A stretch of DNA of 32,736 nucleotides from JAXLQL01 sp046331625 (GTDB taxonomy: Bacteria > Acidobacteriota > Terriglobia > Bryobacterales > Bryobacteraceae). Location of the stretch: assembly GCA_046331625.1 (NCBI GenBank), contig JAXLQL010000051.1, positions 1 to 32,736 of the forward strand. Direction: 5' to 3'. A program made the position numbers and the translations under genes. How positions within the stretch are numbered: the first letter of the stretch is position 1; every line of letters begins with the position of its first letter. The notes beneath the pieces were generated by a model. That model saw nothing but the letters and a program-made list of their open reading frames with translations. It was not told the origin of the DNA and searched no databases. Positions 26,237-32,736 of the stretch are shown one piece after another.

Positions 26237-27595
26237 CTAGCGCGACAGAATCTCTCGCATCGCGCCCATCAGAACGCCTTCCACCTCGGGCGCCGTCCGC
26301 GACACGCGCCTCACTTCGTACCCGCCTTGCCCGTACGAAACAGTCGTCCCGATGTATCCGGGACTGCAATCGCCGTAGGCCGCGGTGCACACGAAGTTCG
26401 CGGGTCGCATCTGCTGCGCCGCCAACTGATACTCGATGAACGACTCGCCCGGCAGATGGATCACTCGCGCACTCCCGAGCGTGAGCGCCGCCAAGTCCAT
26501 CTTGCCCGAAGGCAGCCGTTCGAAGCTCACCATGTCGCGCGCCCAATTCAACCGCTCTCGCAGCGGGCGCGACTTGTCCGCGATGATGCGCGCGCCTTGC
26601 TCCCGCGTATCGGCATCGCGATTCGGCAACCGCAACGGACTCGAATACCACGCCACCGAGTTTGCCGTCAGCGGCTCTTTCACCGCACTCTCCCAAGCCT
26701 CGCGCATTCCATCGGCCAAGCGTGATGCCAACGCCGCACGATTCTCCGGCGCGCCGTCGTTATACTTGCCCGCCGTCACGTTTCCGCTCGCGCCGTTGAA
26801 GTGGACATGCGGAATCCCCAGCGCCTTTGCCCGCATTTCGCGAGCCATACCGACGAAGTCCCAACTCACGCCGCCCTTGCCGTAATAGCTCTGCGGATGC
26901 GTCGCATAGTAGGTCAGCACGCCGAGCGGCTTCGCGCCGTTGAAGAATGCGATTTGGCGAAGCGTCCGATCCACCAGGCCCTCGGGCTCGGCCCTTGCAG
27001 CCGCATCTCGAGTTGCGCTGTAGCGAACGTACTTCACCTTGCCATCGGCGCCCAACACGCGCCGGTTCGACGCTACTTCCCGCACCTCCGCCTTGCCGAT
27101 CGCAATATGCGTGGCCGGCGCACGCCGTGCCTCACGCACGGCCTCGGCCGTATTGCGCAGTGCCTTGCGAGTCGACTCGAGATGGAAGATCTCGCCGCTC
27201 GCTCCCTGCGCCGCCATCAACCGCTCCGCACCTGGATCGTAGCCAGGAGCATCATGCTGATGCAGCGTGTGCACAGCCACTCGCTTGGCATCCGTGCCCG
27301 CCGCCTTGGCCAACTCAGTGCGCCAGTCATCGTGCCCTTCAGCCGCGATCGTCACCCAATCCACCGCGCACAGCACGATCGGAGCCTGCCCAGCCGGATG
27401 CAACACTACGCCGCGTGCCGTGAGCGGATCCACGATTTGCTTGGCCGGATCCACCAGTCCCAGACACAGCGGAGCTCCGAGCGCCGGTGTCACGTCGGCT
27501 TGAAAGAACGCCACCGATACCGCAGGCCGTGCCCCGAACGCCGGACCCGCCATGGCCGCCGTCAGAAATGATCGTCTATCGAGAGTGCCGCGCAT
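26237..27595 (-). CDS. neutral/alkaline ceramidase-like protein, Tat-exported
   Basis: 452 residues from ATG 27595 (a TTG three codons upstream is an alternative). MRGTLDRRSFLTAAMAGPAFGA is a Tat signal. FFQADVTPALGAPLCLG at the start of the mature protein, VHTLHQHDAPG with its histidine pair, YYATHPQSYYG and VHFNGASGNVTAGKYNDG follow the pattern of the neutral ceramidase N-terminal domain, with histidines able to bind zinc. It is shorter than true neutral ceramidases (about 650-700 residues) and lacks their C-terminal immunoglobulin-like domain. Amide hydrolysis outside the cytoplasm is likely, but the substrate need not be ceramide. It lies upstream of cassette 2 on the same strand, separated by the palindromes at 26135-26181. 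Confidence 0.78.
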   Translation of the reverse strand: MRGTLDRRSFLTAAMAGPAFGARPAVSVAFFQADVTPALGAPLCLGLVDPAKQIVDPLTARGVVLHPAGQAPIVLCAVDWVTIAAEGHDDWRTELAKAAGTDAKRVAVHTLHQHDAPGYDPGAERLMAAQGASGEIFHLESTRKALRNTAEAVREARRAPATHIAIGKAEVREVASNRRVLGADGKVKYVRYSATRDAAARAEPEGLVDRTLRQIAFFNGAKPLGVLTYYATHPQSYYGKGGVSWDFVGMAREMRAKALGIPHVHFNGASGNVTAGKYNDGAPENRAALASRLADGMREAWESAVKEPLTANSVAWYSSPLRLPNRDADTREQGARIIADKSRPLRERLNWARDMVSFERLPSGKMDLAALTLGSARVIHLPGESFIEYQLAAQQMRPANFVCTAAYGDCSPGYIGTTVSYGQGGYEVRRVSRTAPEVEGVLMGAMREILSR

Positions 27596-27628
27596 GGCAA
27601 CCAAGCTACTTTGCTGCGAACTGCCGCG

Positions 27629-27968
27629 TCAACCGCGCGGCGAGAGCGGATGCTTCGGTTGATACAACCCGAGCCGACTTCCCCCTGGCAACGAGAGATG
27701 CGTCAAGCGGCCCCAGCGCAAATCCTGCACCGGCGAACACGCAACTCCGCGCGCCGCTAACTGCCGCATCCACATCTTCAGTCATCAGATGGATCTCACG
27801 CTTGCCGCCTTCCGCATCCGGATGACACGCGATCTCGCTCGGCGGCAGCGCGAAGATGAGCCACCCGCCTCCTGCATCCACCGCCGGAAATCCCAGCACG
27901 TCGCGAAAGAACGTGCGGTCGGCTTCGGCGTTCTTCGAATAAAGAATCATGTGTGCGCCGCTGATCAT
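27629..27968 (-). pseudogene. VOC/glyoxalase-family gene with internal frameshift
   Basis: The N-terminal part from ATG 27968 is a normal VOC half: MISGAHMILYSKNAEADRTFFRDVLGF, WLIFALPPSEIACHP, REIHLMTEDVDAAV. Beyond codon AAV near 27761 the same frame is not VOC-like. A neighbouring frame, however, gives LAARGVACSPVQDLRWGRL and then THLSLPGGSRLGLYQPKHP, ending at TGA 27629-27631, exactly the expected C-terminal half of the family. One extra or two missing bases near 27761 explain it. As it stands the frame reads on to 27606 and yields a 120-residue protein with a nonsense C-terminus. VOC proteins bind metal and act in diverse isomerase, lyase or dioxygenase reactions. Either a pseudogene or a sequence error. 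Confidence 0.8.
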
Positions 27969-28047
27969 GTCTTCGAGTCTCGCCCATCAGCCATCGCGAT
28001 TGCCAATCCGTACGGCGCGATAAACTAAGAGGGTGCTCCCCTCGACC

Positions 28048-28623
28048 ATGCGGCTGGCATCTCTCACCACGGCGCTCTTCATTTTCGGCGCGTGCTCCAC
28101 TTCGGGTCCAGTGCGGGCGGCGGTGAAGCCCGAAAAGGATCGCAAGAAGGCCCCCGAGTTCTCGCTGAAGGATCCCAACGGACAGTCGGTGAAGCTCGCC
28201 GACTACAAGGGCAAAGTGGTGTTGCTCAACTTCTGGGCCACCTGGTGCGGACCGTGCCGCCTCGAGATCCCGTGGTTTGCCGAGTTCGAGCAGAAGTACA
28301 AAGACAAAGGCTTCGCGGTGCTGGGCGTGGCGATGGATGACGAGGGCTGGGAAGTGGTAAAGCCCTACCTCGAAAAGATGAAGATGAACTATCGCGTGCT
28401 CCTCGGCAACGACACCGTGGCGACGCTCTACGGCGGCGTGGACTCGCTTCCGACGAGCTTCATGATCGATCGCGAAGGCCGCATTGCCGCGATCCACATC
28501 GGTCTGGTGAGCAAGGGCGATTATCAGAATGACCTCAACACACTTCTCGGCCTTCCCAAAGCGGATGGCAAGCGCGGCGCTACTCGCGCTATGTTGCCCG
28601 CTCTTGTTCTGGGCACAGATTAG
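28048..28623 (+). CDS. TlpA-family thioredoxin-like lipoprotein
   Basis: 191 residues from ATG 28048; a GTG at 28033 is in frame but the signal MRLASLTTALFIFGAC begins at the ATG. Cys16 ends a lipobox, so the protein is probably anchored in a membrane and faces the periplasm. The redoxin core is APEFSLKDPNG, VVLLNFWATWCGPC (active-site Cys67 and Cys70) and SLPTSFMIDREG with the cis-proline loop. TlpA-like proteins reduce or exchange disulfides in exported proteins, for example during cytochrome maturation. The multi-haem proteins of this window are a possible but unproven client. It overlaps the next gene by 59 bp. Confidence 0.9.
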   Translation: MRLASLTTALFIFGACSTSGPVRAAVKPEKDRKKAPEFSLKDPNGQSVKLADYKGKVVLLNFWATWCGPCRLEIPWFAEFEQKYKDKGFAVLGVAMDDEGWEVVKPYLEKMKMNYRVLLGNDTVATLYGGVDSLPTSFMIDREGRIAAIHIGLVSKGDYQNDLNTLLGLPKADGKRGATRAMLPALVLGTD

Positions 28624-29023
28624 CTCGATCATCACCGCCGAACCGGCGGAGAAGGTTACCGCGAAGGCTGGCGAGACCGCATCGGCCAAGGTGCGATTCA
28701 AGATCGCGCAGGGCTATCACACCAACAGCAACACGCCGAGCGATGAGTACCTGATCCCGCTCAAGCTGACGTGGGACGCCGCACCGCTCGAAGTGAAAGC
28801 CGTGGAGTATCCGAAGGCTCACACCGAGAAGTACGCGTTCTCAGACAAGCCGCTCTCGGTCTACACGGGCGAATTCGAATTGACGACGAAGTTCGCGATC
28901 CCCGCTTCGGCACTCAAGGGCTCGCGCACCGTCACGGGAAAGCTGCGGTACCAGGCTTGCACCGACAACACCTGCTACCCGCCGAAGACGCTCGCAGTAA
29001 CGCTGCCGGTAGAGATCCGCTGA
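28565..29023 (+). CDS. DsbD N-terminal (alpha) domain-like secreted protein
   Basis: 152 residues from ATG 28565, giving the signal peptide MASAALLALCCPLLFWAQ; upstream codons lie inside the TlpA gene. The single domain is an immunoglobulin-like fold as in DsbD-alpha: VRFKIAQGYHTNSNTP, PLSVYTGEFELTTKF and LRYQACTDNTCYPP with the redox pair Cys132 and Cys137. In DsbD this domain hands electrons from the membrane portion to periplasmic partners. Here it stands alone, without the transmembrane or C-terminal thioredoxin parts, but overlaps a TlpA-like gene that could supply the thioredoxin function. Predicted periplasmic. The 59-bp overlap with the preceding gene implies translational coupling. 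Confidence 0.82.
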   Translation: MASAALLALCCPLLFWAQISSIITAEPAEKVTAKAGETASAKVRFKIAQGYHTNSNTPSDEYLIPLKLTWDAAPLEVKAVEYPKAHTEKYAFSDKPLSVYTGEFELTTKFAIPASALKGSRTVTGKLRYQACTDNTCYPPKTLAVTLPVEIR

Positions 29024-29033
29024 GCGCTTGCCC

Positions 29034-29801
29034 ATGCGGCGGCTGGTGATTCGCCCGGGCGCAATTGGAGACGTGATCGTCTCGCTGCCCGCGCTCGAAT
29101 ACCTCAAAGCCAGCTACACAGAAGTTTGGGTGCCGGGTGCGCTAGTGCCGCTGATGCGCTTCGCAGATCGTGCGCGCTCGATCGCTTCGACGCAACTCGA
29201 CATGCTCGAACTGGGCCTCGCCCCGGCGCGCCTTCGCCAAGAGTTGGCCTCGTTCGATGACATCGTCTGCTGGTACGGCGCGAACCGCGAGGAGTTCCGC
29301 GATGCCGTTGCCGGCCTGCCATTCCGGTTCTTCGATGCACTGCCCACTGGGCGCCTGCAGAACGCCTCCGATTACTACTCCGAGCAAGTTGGCGCGCCGA
29401 TCGGGCGCGATCCGGACCTCGCCGTGGAGCGGTCGCCCGGCGCGGCCATCGTGCTGCATCCTTTCTCCGGAGCCGGGCGCAAGAACTGGCCGATGTCGCG
29501 GTTTCGCGAGTTGGCGGCGTCGATTCCGGGCGCGGTGTGGTGTACGGAGTCCGAAACGGAATTCCCCATTCCTGATTTATGGGAACTGGCTCGGTGGCTT
29601 GGCAAGGCTCGGCTCTACGTCGGTAACGACTCCGGCGTCACGCACTTGGCGGCTGCCGCGGGAGTCCCCACAGTGGCGCTGTTCGGACCCACCGATCCAG
29701 CAGTATGGGCGCCGCGAAGGGCGCGCGTGATCCGCCGCGAGCCTTTGAGCGAACTGAGCGTGGATGACGTGCGCAAGGTCGTGGTAGATTGCTTGAGATG
29801 A
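29034..29801 (+). CDS. GT9 (heptosyltransferase-like) glycosyltransferase, short form
   Basis: 255 residues from ATG 29034, 10 bp after the preceding stop codon. MRRLVIRPGAIGDVIVSLPALEYLK is the family's N-terminal nucleotide-sugar loop. VLHPFSGAGRKNWPMSRF corresponds to the HPGSGxxxKNWP segment, and YVGNDSGVTHLAAAAGVPTVALFGPTDP (about 196-224) is the C-terminal signature. GT9 enzymes add heptose or related sugars during lipopolysaccharide core synthesis at the inner membrane. At 255 residues it is roughly 80-100 shorter than typical heptosyltransferases, mostly through compact segments between the motifs. No frameshift is evident. It overlaps the next gene by 4 bp (ATGA). Confidence 0.87.
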   Translation: MRRLVIRPGAIGDVIVSLPALEYLKASYTEVWVPGALVPLMRFADRARSIASTQLDMLELGLAPARLRQELASFDDIVCWYGANREEFRDAVAGLPFRFFDALPTGRLQNASDYYSEQVGAPIGRDPDLAVERSPGAAIVLHPFSGAGRKNWPMSRFRELAASIPGAVWCTESETEFPIPDLWELARWLGKARLYVGNDSGVTHLAAAAGVPTVALFGPTDPAVWAPRRARVIRREPLSELSVDDVRKVVVDCLR

Positions 29802-30868
29802 TCCGCACAGCCCTTCTTCTGTTCGCGGCCGCACTGGCGGCTTTCGGAGCGCACACGGTTACCATCGCAGGCACTGGCCAACCCGGTTACACCGGCGATG
29901 GCGGCCCGGGAGCGCAGGCGCAAATCAACAATCCATATGGACTCGTGGTTGGTCCCGATGGCGCGCTTTATTTCTGCGATATCGACAACCACGCTGTTCG
30001 CCGCCTGGACCTCAAAACAAAAAACATCACTACTGTTGCGGGCAGCGGCAAGAAGGGATACTCAGGCGACGGCGGTCCGGCAACGAAGGCCGAGTTGAAC
30101 CAGCCCTACGAAGTGCGTTTCGACAAGGCCGGTAACATGTACTTCGTCGAGATGCCGAATCACGTGGTTCGCCGCGTGGACAAGAAGACCCGCATCATCA
30201 CCACGCTCGCGGGAACCGGGCAGCCTGGGTTCGGCGGGGACGGCGGTCCGGCGGCGAAGGCGCAGATGCGGCAGCCGCACAGCATCGCCTTCGATCCCCA
30301 GGGCCGGATGATGATCTGCGATATCGGCAATCATCGTGTTCGCCGCATCGACATGAAGACCGGCGTCATCGAGACCTGGCTCGGCACAGGCGACAAGGGC
30401 AAGACCGCCGATGGAGCGCCCCTCGCCGGAACGCCGGTTTTCGGACCGCGCGCGATCGATCTCGATCCGCAAGGCAACATGTACCTCGCCCTGCGCGAAG
30501 GCAACGCCGTCTACAAGGTGGACCTGAAGGCAGGCAAGTTCATTCACCTGGCGGGCACCGGCGACAAGGGTTACACCGACGGCAGCGGCGATGCGCGTAA
30601 GGCGGAACTGAGCGGACCCAAGGGGATCGCATGGTCGCCGGATGGCGGCGTCTACATTGCCGACACCGAGAGCCACACCATTCGCCGCATCGATCTGAAG
30701 AGCAACGCGATCAAGACGATCATCGGCACGGGCAAACGCGGCAATGGGCCCGATGGCGATCCGCTGAAGTGCGAGACCGCGCGTCCGCATGGTGTGTTCG
30801 TCGACAAGAAGGGTGTGCTCTACGTGGGCGACAGTGAAGCGCATCGCATCCGGATGTTGGTGAAGTAG
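29798..30868 (+). CDS. secreted NHL-repeat six-bladed beta-propeller protein
   Basis: 356 residues from ATG 29798 (ATGA overlap with the GT9 stop). The signal peptide is MIRTALLLFAAALAAFGA. Six repeats of about 57 residues follow, each with the pattern AGTGxxGYxGDGGP, then PxGL, then DxxNHxVRRxD. The first three are nearly regular and the last three more diverged. The count predicts a closed six-bladed NHL propeller filling the mature protein, with no extra domain. NHL proteins of this kind are either ligand-binding scaffolds or lyase/hydrolase-like; no catalytic residue can be named. The repeated GDGGP turns could bind calcium, which is speculation. Confidence 0.9.
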   Translation: MIRTALLLFAAALAAFGAHTVTIAGTGQPGYTGDGGPGAQAQINNPYGLVVGPDGALYFCDIDNHAVRRLDLKTKNITTVAGSGKKGYSGDGGPATKAELNQPYEVRFDKAGNMYFVEMPNHVVRRVDKKTRIITTLAGTGQPGFGGDGGPAAKAQMRQPHSIAFDPQGRMMICDIGNHRVRRIDMKTGVIETWLGTGDKGKTADGAPLAGTPVFGPRAIDLDPQGNMYLALREGNAVYKVDLKAGKFIHLAGTGDKGYTDGSGDARKAELSGPKGIAWSPDGGVYIADTESHTIRRIDLKSNAIKTIIGTGKRGNGPDGDPLKCETARPHGVFVDKKGVLYVGDSEAHRIRMLVK

Positions 30869-31827
30869 TGCGCGCCCTCTTGCTCGCGTGCGTGGCTGCA
30901 GCCGTGGCGTTCGCGCAACCGAAGGTGGACCCGAACACGCTCGAACGCTGGATGCAGGAGTTGTCGAATTGGGGACGCTGGGGGAAGACGGATCAGGCGG
31001 GCACGTTCAACCTGATCACGGCGGCCAAGCGCAAGGCAGCCGTCGCGGTGGTGAAAGACGGATTCTCGGTTTCGCTCTCGCGCAACGCCGACTTGACGAA
31101 GTCGATCGACAACGCGCGGCCATTCGGGCACTCGATGATCATGAGCGGCACGGATCCGAATCCGATGTTCGCCATGGACACCTACACCATCAGCTTCCAC
31201 GGAACGTCGCTGACGCATCTCGATTCGCTCTCGCACATGTTCTGGCGCGGCAAGGTCTACAACGGCTACTCGAAGGACCAGATCAACGCGCGCGGGGCGG
31301 AACAACTTGCGGTGACTGCGTTTAAAACAGGATTCCTCTCGCGCGGAATCCTGATGGACATCCCGAGGTTGAAGGGCGTGAAGTACCTCGACCTCTCGAC
31401 GCCGATTCTACCCGAGGATTTCAACGCTTGGGAGAAGAAGGCCGGGATCCGAGTGAGCGCGGGTGACATCGTGTTCGTGCGGACCGGTCGCTGGGCTCGG
31501 CGCGCAGAGAAAGGTCCGTGGGATACAGAGAAAGCAGCAGCGGGCATGCACGTGAATTGCGCGCGCTGGTTCAAGCAGCGCGATGTCTCCGTAGTGGGGA
31601 GCGATACGCACGGCGAATTGATGCCATCGCCTGTGGCCGGAGTTCCGTTCCCGATGCATCAGTTGTTGTTGATCGCGATGGGGACTCCGATGTTCGACAA
31701 CTGCGACCTCGAAGCAGTGTCGGAAGCAGCAGCGGCGCGTAAGCGGTGGGAGTTCCTGTTGACGGCGGAGCCGTTGGCGGTGCCGAAGGGGACGGGGTCG
31801 CCGATGAATCCGGTGGCGACGTTCTAA
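30868..31827 (+). CDS. cyclase-family metal-dependent hydrolase, secreted
   Basis: 319 residues, starting with GTG at 30868, whose first base is the last base of the preceding TAG. MRALLLACVAAAVAFAQP is a signal peptide. The metal site HGTSLTHLDSLSH (111-123) supplies His111, His117, Asp119 and His123, in the style of the HxGTHxDxxxH motif of the cyclase/kynurenine formamidase family. ILMDIPRLKGVKYLDLS and GDIVFVRTGRW are typical further segments. Family members hydrolyse N-formylkynurenine, isatin or lactone/amide substrates; a periplasmic member's substrate is unknown. It ends the five-gene operon and overlaps the end of the convergent mazF-like gene by 4 bp. Confidence 0.88.
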   Translation: MRALLLACVAAAVAFAQPKVDPNTLERWMQELSNWGRWGKTDQAGTFNLITAAKRKAAVAVVKDGFSVSLSRNADLTKSIDNARPFGHSMIMSGTDPNPMFAMDTYTISFHGTSLTHLDSLSHMFWRGKVYNGYSKDQINARGAEQLAVTAFKTGFLSRGILMDIPRLKGVKYLDLSTPILPEDFNAWEKKAGIRVSAGDIVFVRTGRWARRAEKGPWDTEKAAAGMHVNCARWFKQRDVSVVGSDTHGELMPSPVAGVPFPMHQLLLIAMGTPMFDNCDLEAVSEAAAARKRWEFLLTAEPLAVPKGTGSPMNPVATF

Positions 31828-32195
31828 TTCGGACCGACAGCAGAGCGGATGCCGCCGGAATCGAGTGCGAGGACACGCGCAAGATTCCGATCAATGCGGG
31901 CCTGTGCATCGGGAACAACCCGTCCGATTCTGCCTTCACGGAACCTCGTCCGATCAACGAAACGAGCGTGATCGATCAAGGCGGTCGAGCCCGACCTCAA
32001 CCCAGTCTCCTTGGGACTCAACGCGACGTGCAAGGGGTTCTTCGACGCGGAGCGTGTCAGGGGGATGATTGCGATGAGCGGCGAACGGCTCGCGTTGTAG
32101 TGGCTGGCTGAAATAACGATAACGGGACGGGTGTCACCCTGCTCGTGACCTCGCTTGGGCTCCAGATCACACCAGTAAATATCGCCGCGAGTCAA
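31824..32195 (-). CDS. MazF/PemK-type toxin (endoribonuclease)
   Basis: 123 residues starting with TTG at 32195, 1 bp after the antitoxin stop codon; no ATG fits the conserved N-terminus. TRGDIYWCDLEPKRGHEQGDTRPVIVIS is the family's opening, with the GDxRP loop containing the catalytic arginine; PLIAIIPLT and GLRSGSTALIDHARFVDRTRF follow. The usual DQ before the RxxD segment reads DH. MazF proteins cut mRNA at short sequence motifs and arrest growth until neutralised by the cognate antitoxin. The weak TTG start right behind the antitoxin gene fits a system that makes less toxin than antitoxin. Intact by sequence. Confidence 0.87.
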   Translation of the reverse strand: MTRGDIYWCDLEPKRGHEQGDTRPVIVISASHYNASRSPLIAIIPLTRSASKNPLHVALSPKETGLRSGSTALIDHARFVDRTRFREGRIGRVVPDAQARIDRNLARVLALDSGGIRSAVGPN

Positions 32196-32196
32196 G

Positions 32197-32442
32197 CTAC
32201 CAGGGCACTCCCTTCAGGCCGTCTCCAACAGTCCGGTCCCACAGCTCTCGCTCGGCGCGCATCTCGGGTGACTCGCCTTCCGCGAACGCTTCCTGAACGG
32301 AGGTCCAGAAGAGCCGCTCCTCCAGTGCCGCCAAAGCCTCCTCGATCACCTGCGCTTTCGAGCGGCCCGTCTTGACGGCCAAGTCGGAAAGCAAGGCATT
32401 CGCCGCTGCATTGATGCGTACGCTGGTTGCTACGTTCTCCAT
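32197..32442 (-). CDS. ribbon-helix-helix antitoxin (MazE-like partner)
   Basis: 81 residues from ATG 32442; a TTG two codons upstream is possible. The N-terminal half, ATSVRINAAANALLSDLAVKTGRSKAQVIEEALAAL, has the ribbon-helix-helix pattern: a basic beta strand, then two helices joined by GRS. The C-terminal half (SPEMRAERELWDRTVGDG) would wrap the toxin. It should bind its own promoter and neutralise the MazF-like product encoded 1 bp downstream. TATGAT at 32449-32454 (minus strand) ends 6 nt before the ATG, so the mRNA may start at the start codon itself and be leaderless. No Shine-Dalgarno sequence is visible. Confidence 0.82.
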   Translation of the reverse strand: MENVATSVRINAAANALLSDLAVKTGRSKAQVIEEALAALEERLFWTSVQEAFAEGESPEMRAERELWDRTVGDGLKGVPW

Positions 32443-32472
32443 AGTCAAATCATACCATGCGCTCCGCAGTGG

Positions 32473-32484
32473 CGAAGCGCTTCG
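32473..32484. promoter_or_regulatory. perfect 12-bp palindrome, candidate operator between antitoxin and TonB receptor genes
   Basis: CGAAGCGCTTCG is self-complementary and lies in the 95-bp divergent gap. On the minus strand it sits about 18-30 bp upstream of the TATGAT hexamer (32449-32454), where an autorepressing ribbon-helix-helix antitoxin would be expected to bind. On the plus strand it directly precedes TACAAT (32487-32492), a possible -10 for the receptor gene. The assignment is positional, and a chance palindrome cannot be excluded. Confidence 0.38.
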
Positions 32485-32537
32485 AGTACAATCGAGAAAT
32501 CAGGGTCAGTCCAGTTCCTGCAGAAAGAAGGCATTTC

Positions 32538-32736
32538 ATGAGTGGCTTGGGGTTCAGGGGGGTGCTTGCCGTCGCGATGTTGGTTTCCATACCATTAGCC
32601 GCCCAAATCGGCAGCAGCGGGACCATCAAAGGCACCGTCACCGATCCGTCCGGCGCGATCATCCCGGGCGCCGCCGTCATTGCGCAGAACGTCGCCACCG
32701 GTGTGGAGAGCCGCCGCGAAACATCCGCCGCCGGCC
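32538..32736 (+). CDS. TonB-dependent receptor/carboxypeptidase-regulatory-like protein, N-terminal part (cut by window edge)
   Basis: 66 residues are visible from ATG 32538, preceded by AGAAGG at a good ribosome-binding distance. MSGLGFRGVLAVAMLVSIPLAAQ is a signal peptide. GTIKGTVTDPSGAIIPGAAVIAQNVATG is the opening of the same regulatory beta-sandwich found in the receptor at 16814-19837 (compare FTGIVTDPTGAVIADAKV). The plug and barrel would lie beyond the window, so the full class cannot be confirmed, but in Acidobacteriota this start nearly always leads into an Oar-like outer-membrane receptor. The gene diverges from the toxin-antitoxin pair. Confidence 0.82.
   Translation, partial: MSGLGFRGVLAVAMLVSIPLAAQIGSSGTIKGTVTDPSGAIIPGAAVIAQNVATGVESRRETSAAG

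Noticed and set aside
28000..28026. TTGCCA/TAAACT promoter upstream of the TlpA operon
   Set aside because: The spacer is only 15 bp and the match is partial, so I did not list it as a feature.

Overview
This is a GC-rich, gene-dense bacterial window. It most resembles a soil Acidobacteriota of the Bryobacterales/Solibacter type. That placement is an inference from gene content: large TonB-dependent receptors with an N-terminal carboxypeptidase-regulatory-like domain, two PSCyt1/DUF1549/DUF1553 plus DUF1501 gene pairs (also typical of Planctomycetes), Tat-exported Gfo/Idh/MocA and ceramidase-like enzymes, and cyclase-family and NHL proteins with signal peptides. No ribosomal RNA is present to settle the taxonomy.

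Layout. At 1-2568 the 5' part of a glycogen branching enzyme gene (minus strand) diverges from an adenosine-deaminase-family gene that runs tightly into a D-2-hydroxyacid dehydrogenase. An initiator tRNA (2621-2697) follows. Next, on the minus strand, come a DUF433 gene, a DUF5615 toxin-like gene broken by two frameshifts, a SWIM zinc-finger gene and a SNF2 helicase gene (2937-6994). From 7160 to 9892 a Tat-exported Gfo/Idh/MocA oxidoreductase gene diverges from a secreted polysaccharide deacetylase gene; a small DUF7710 gene sits at 9916-10218.

The core, 10276-27595, is a secreted and periplasmic catabolic region. PSCyt/DUF1549 and DUF1501 cassette 1 (plus strand) faces a sialidase lipoprotein gene that overlaps a phytanoyl-CoA dioxygenase-like gene. 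The sialidase gene diverges from a TonB-dependent receptor gene across a 60-bp gap holding a perfect 12-bp palindrome. Cassette 2 (minus strand) is a four-gene unit: PSCyt/DUF1549, DUF1501, a BNR-repeat glycosidase-like gene and a CE15 glucuronoyl esterase gene. A ceramidase-like gene lies upstream of it, separated by three stacked palindromes. Taken together this looks like a machinery for breaking down extracellular glycans or glycoconjugates, with multi-haem proteins of unknown chemistry at its centre. The substrate is not known.

From 27629 to 31827 a frameshifted VOC-family gene diverges from a compressed five-gene operon: TlpA-like lipoprotein, DsbD-alpha-like protein, short GT9 glycosyltransferase, six-bladed NHL propeller and cyclase-family hydrolase. 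The window ends with a ribbon-helix-helix antitoxin/MazF toxin pair that diverges from the start of a second TonB-dependent receptor gene (cut off at the window edge).

No gene-free interval exceeds about 240 bp. The longest, 2698-2936 just after the tRNA, holds nothing I can recognise. Very long antisense open frames opposite the TonB receptor and both DUF1549 genes are GC-rich shadows and were left out.
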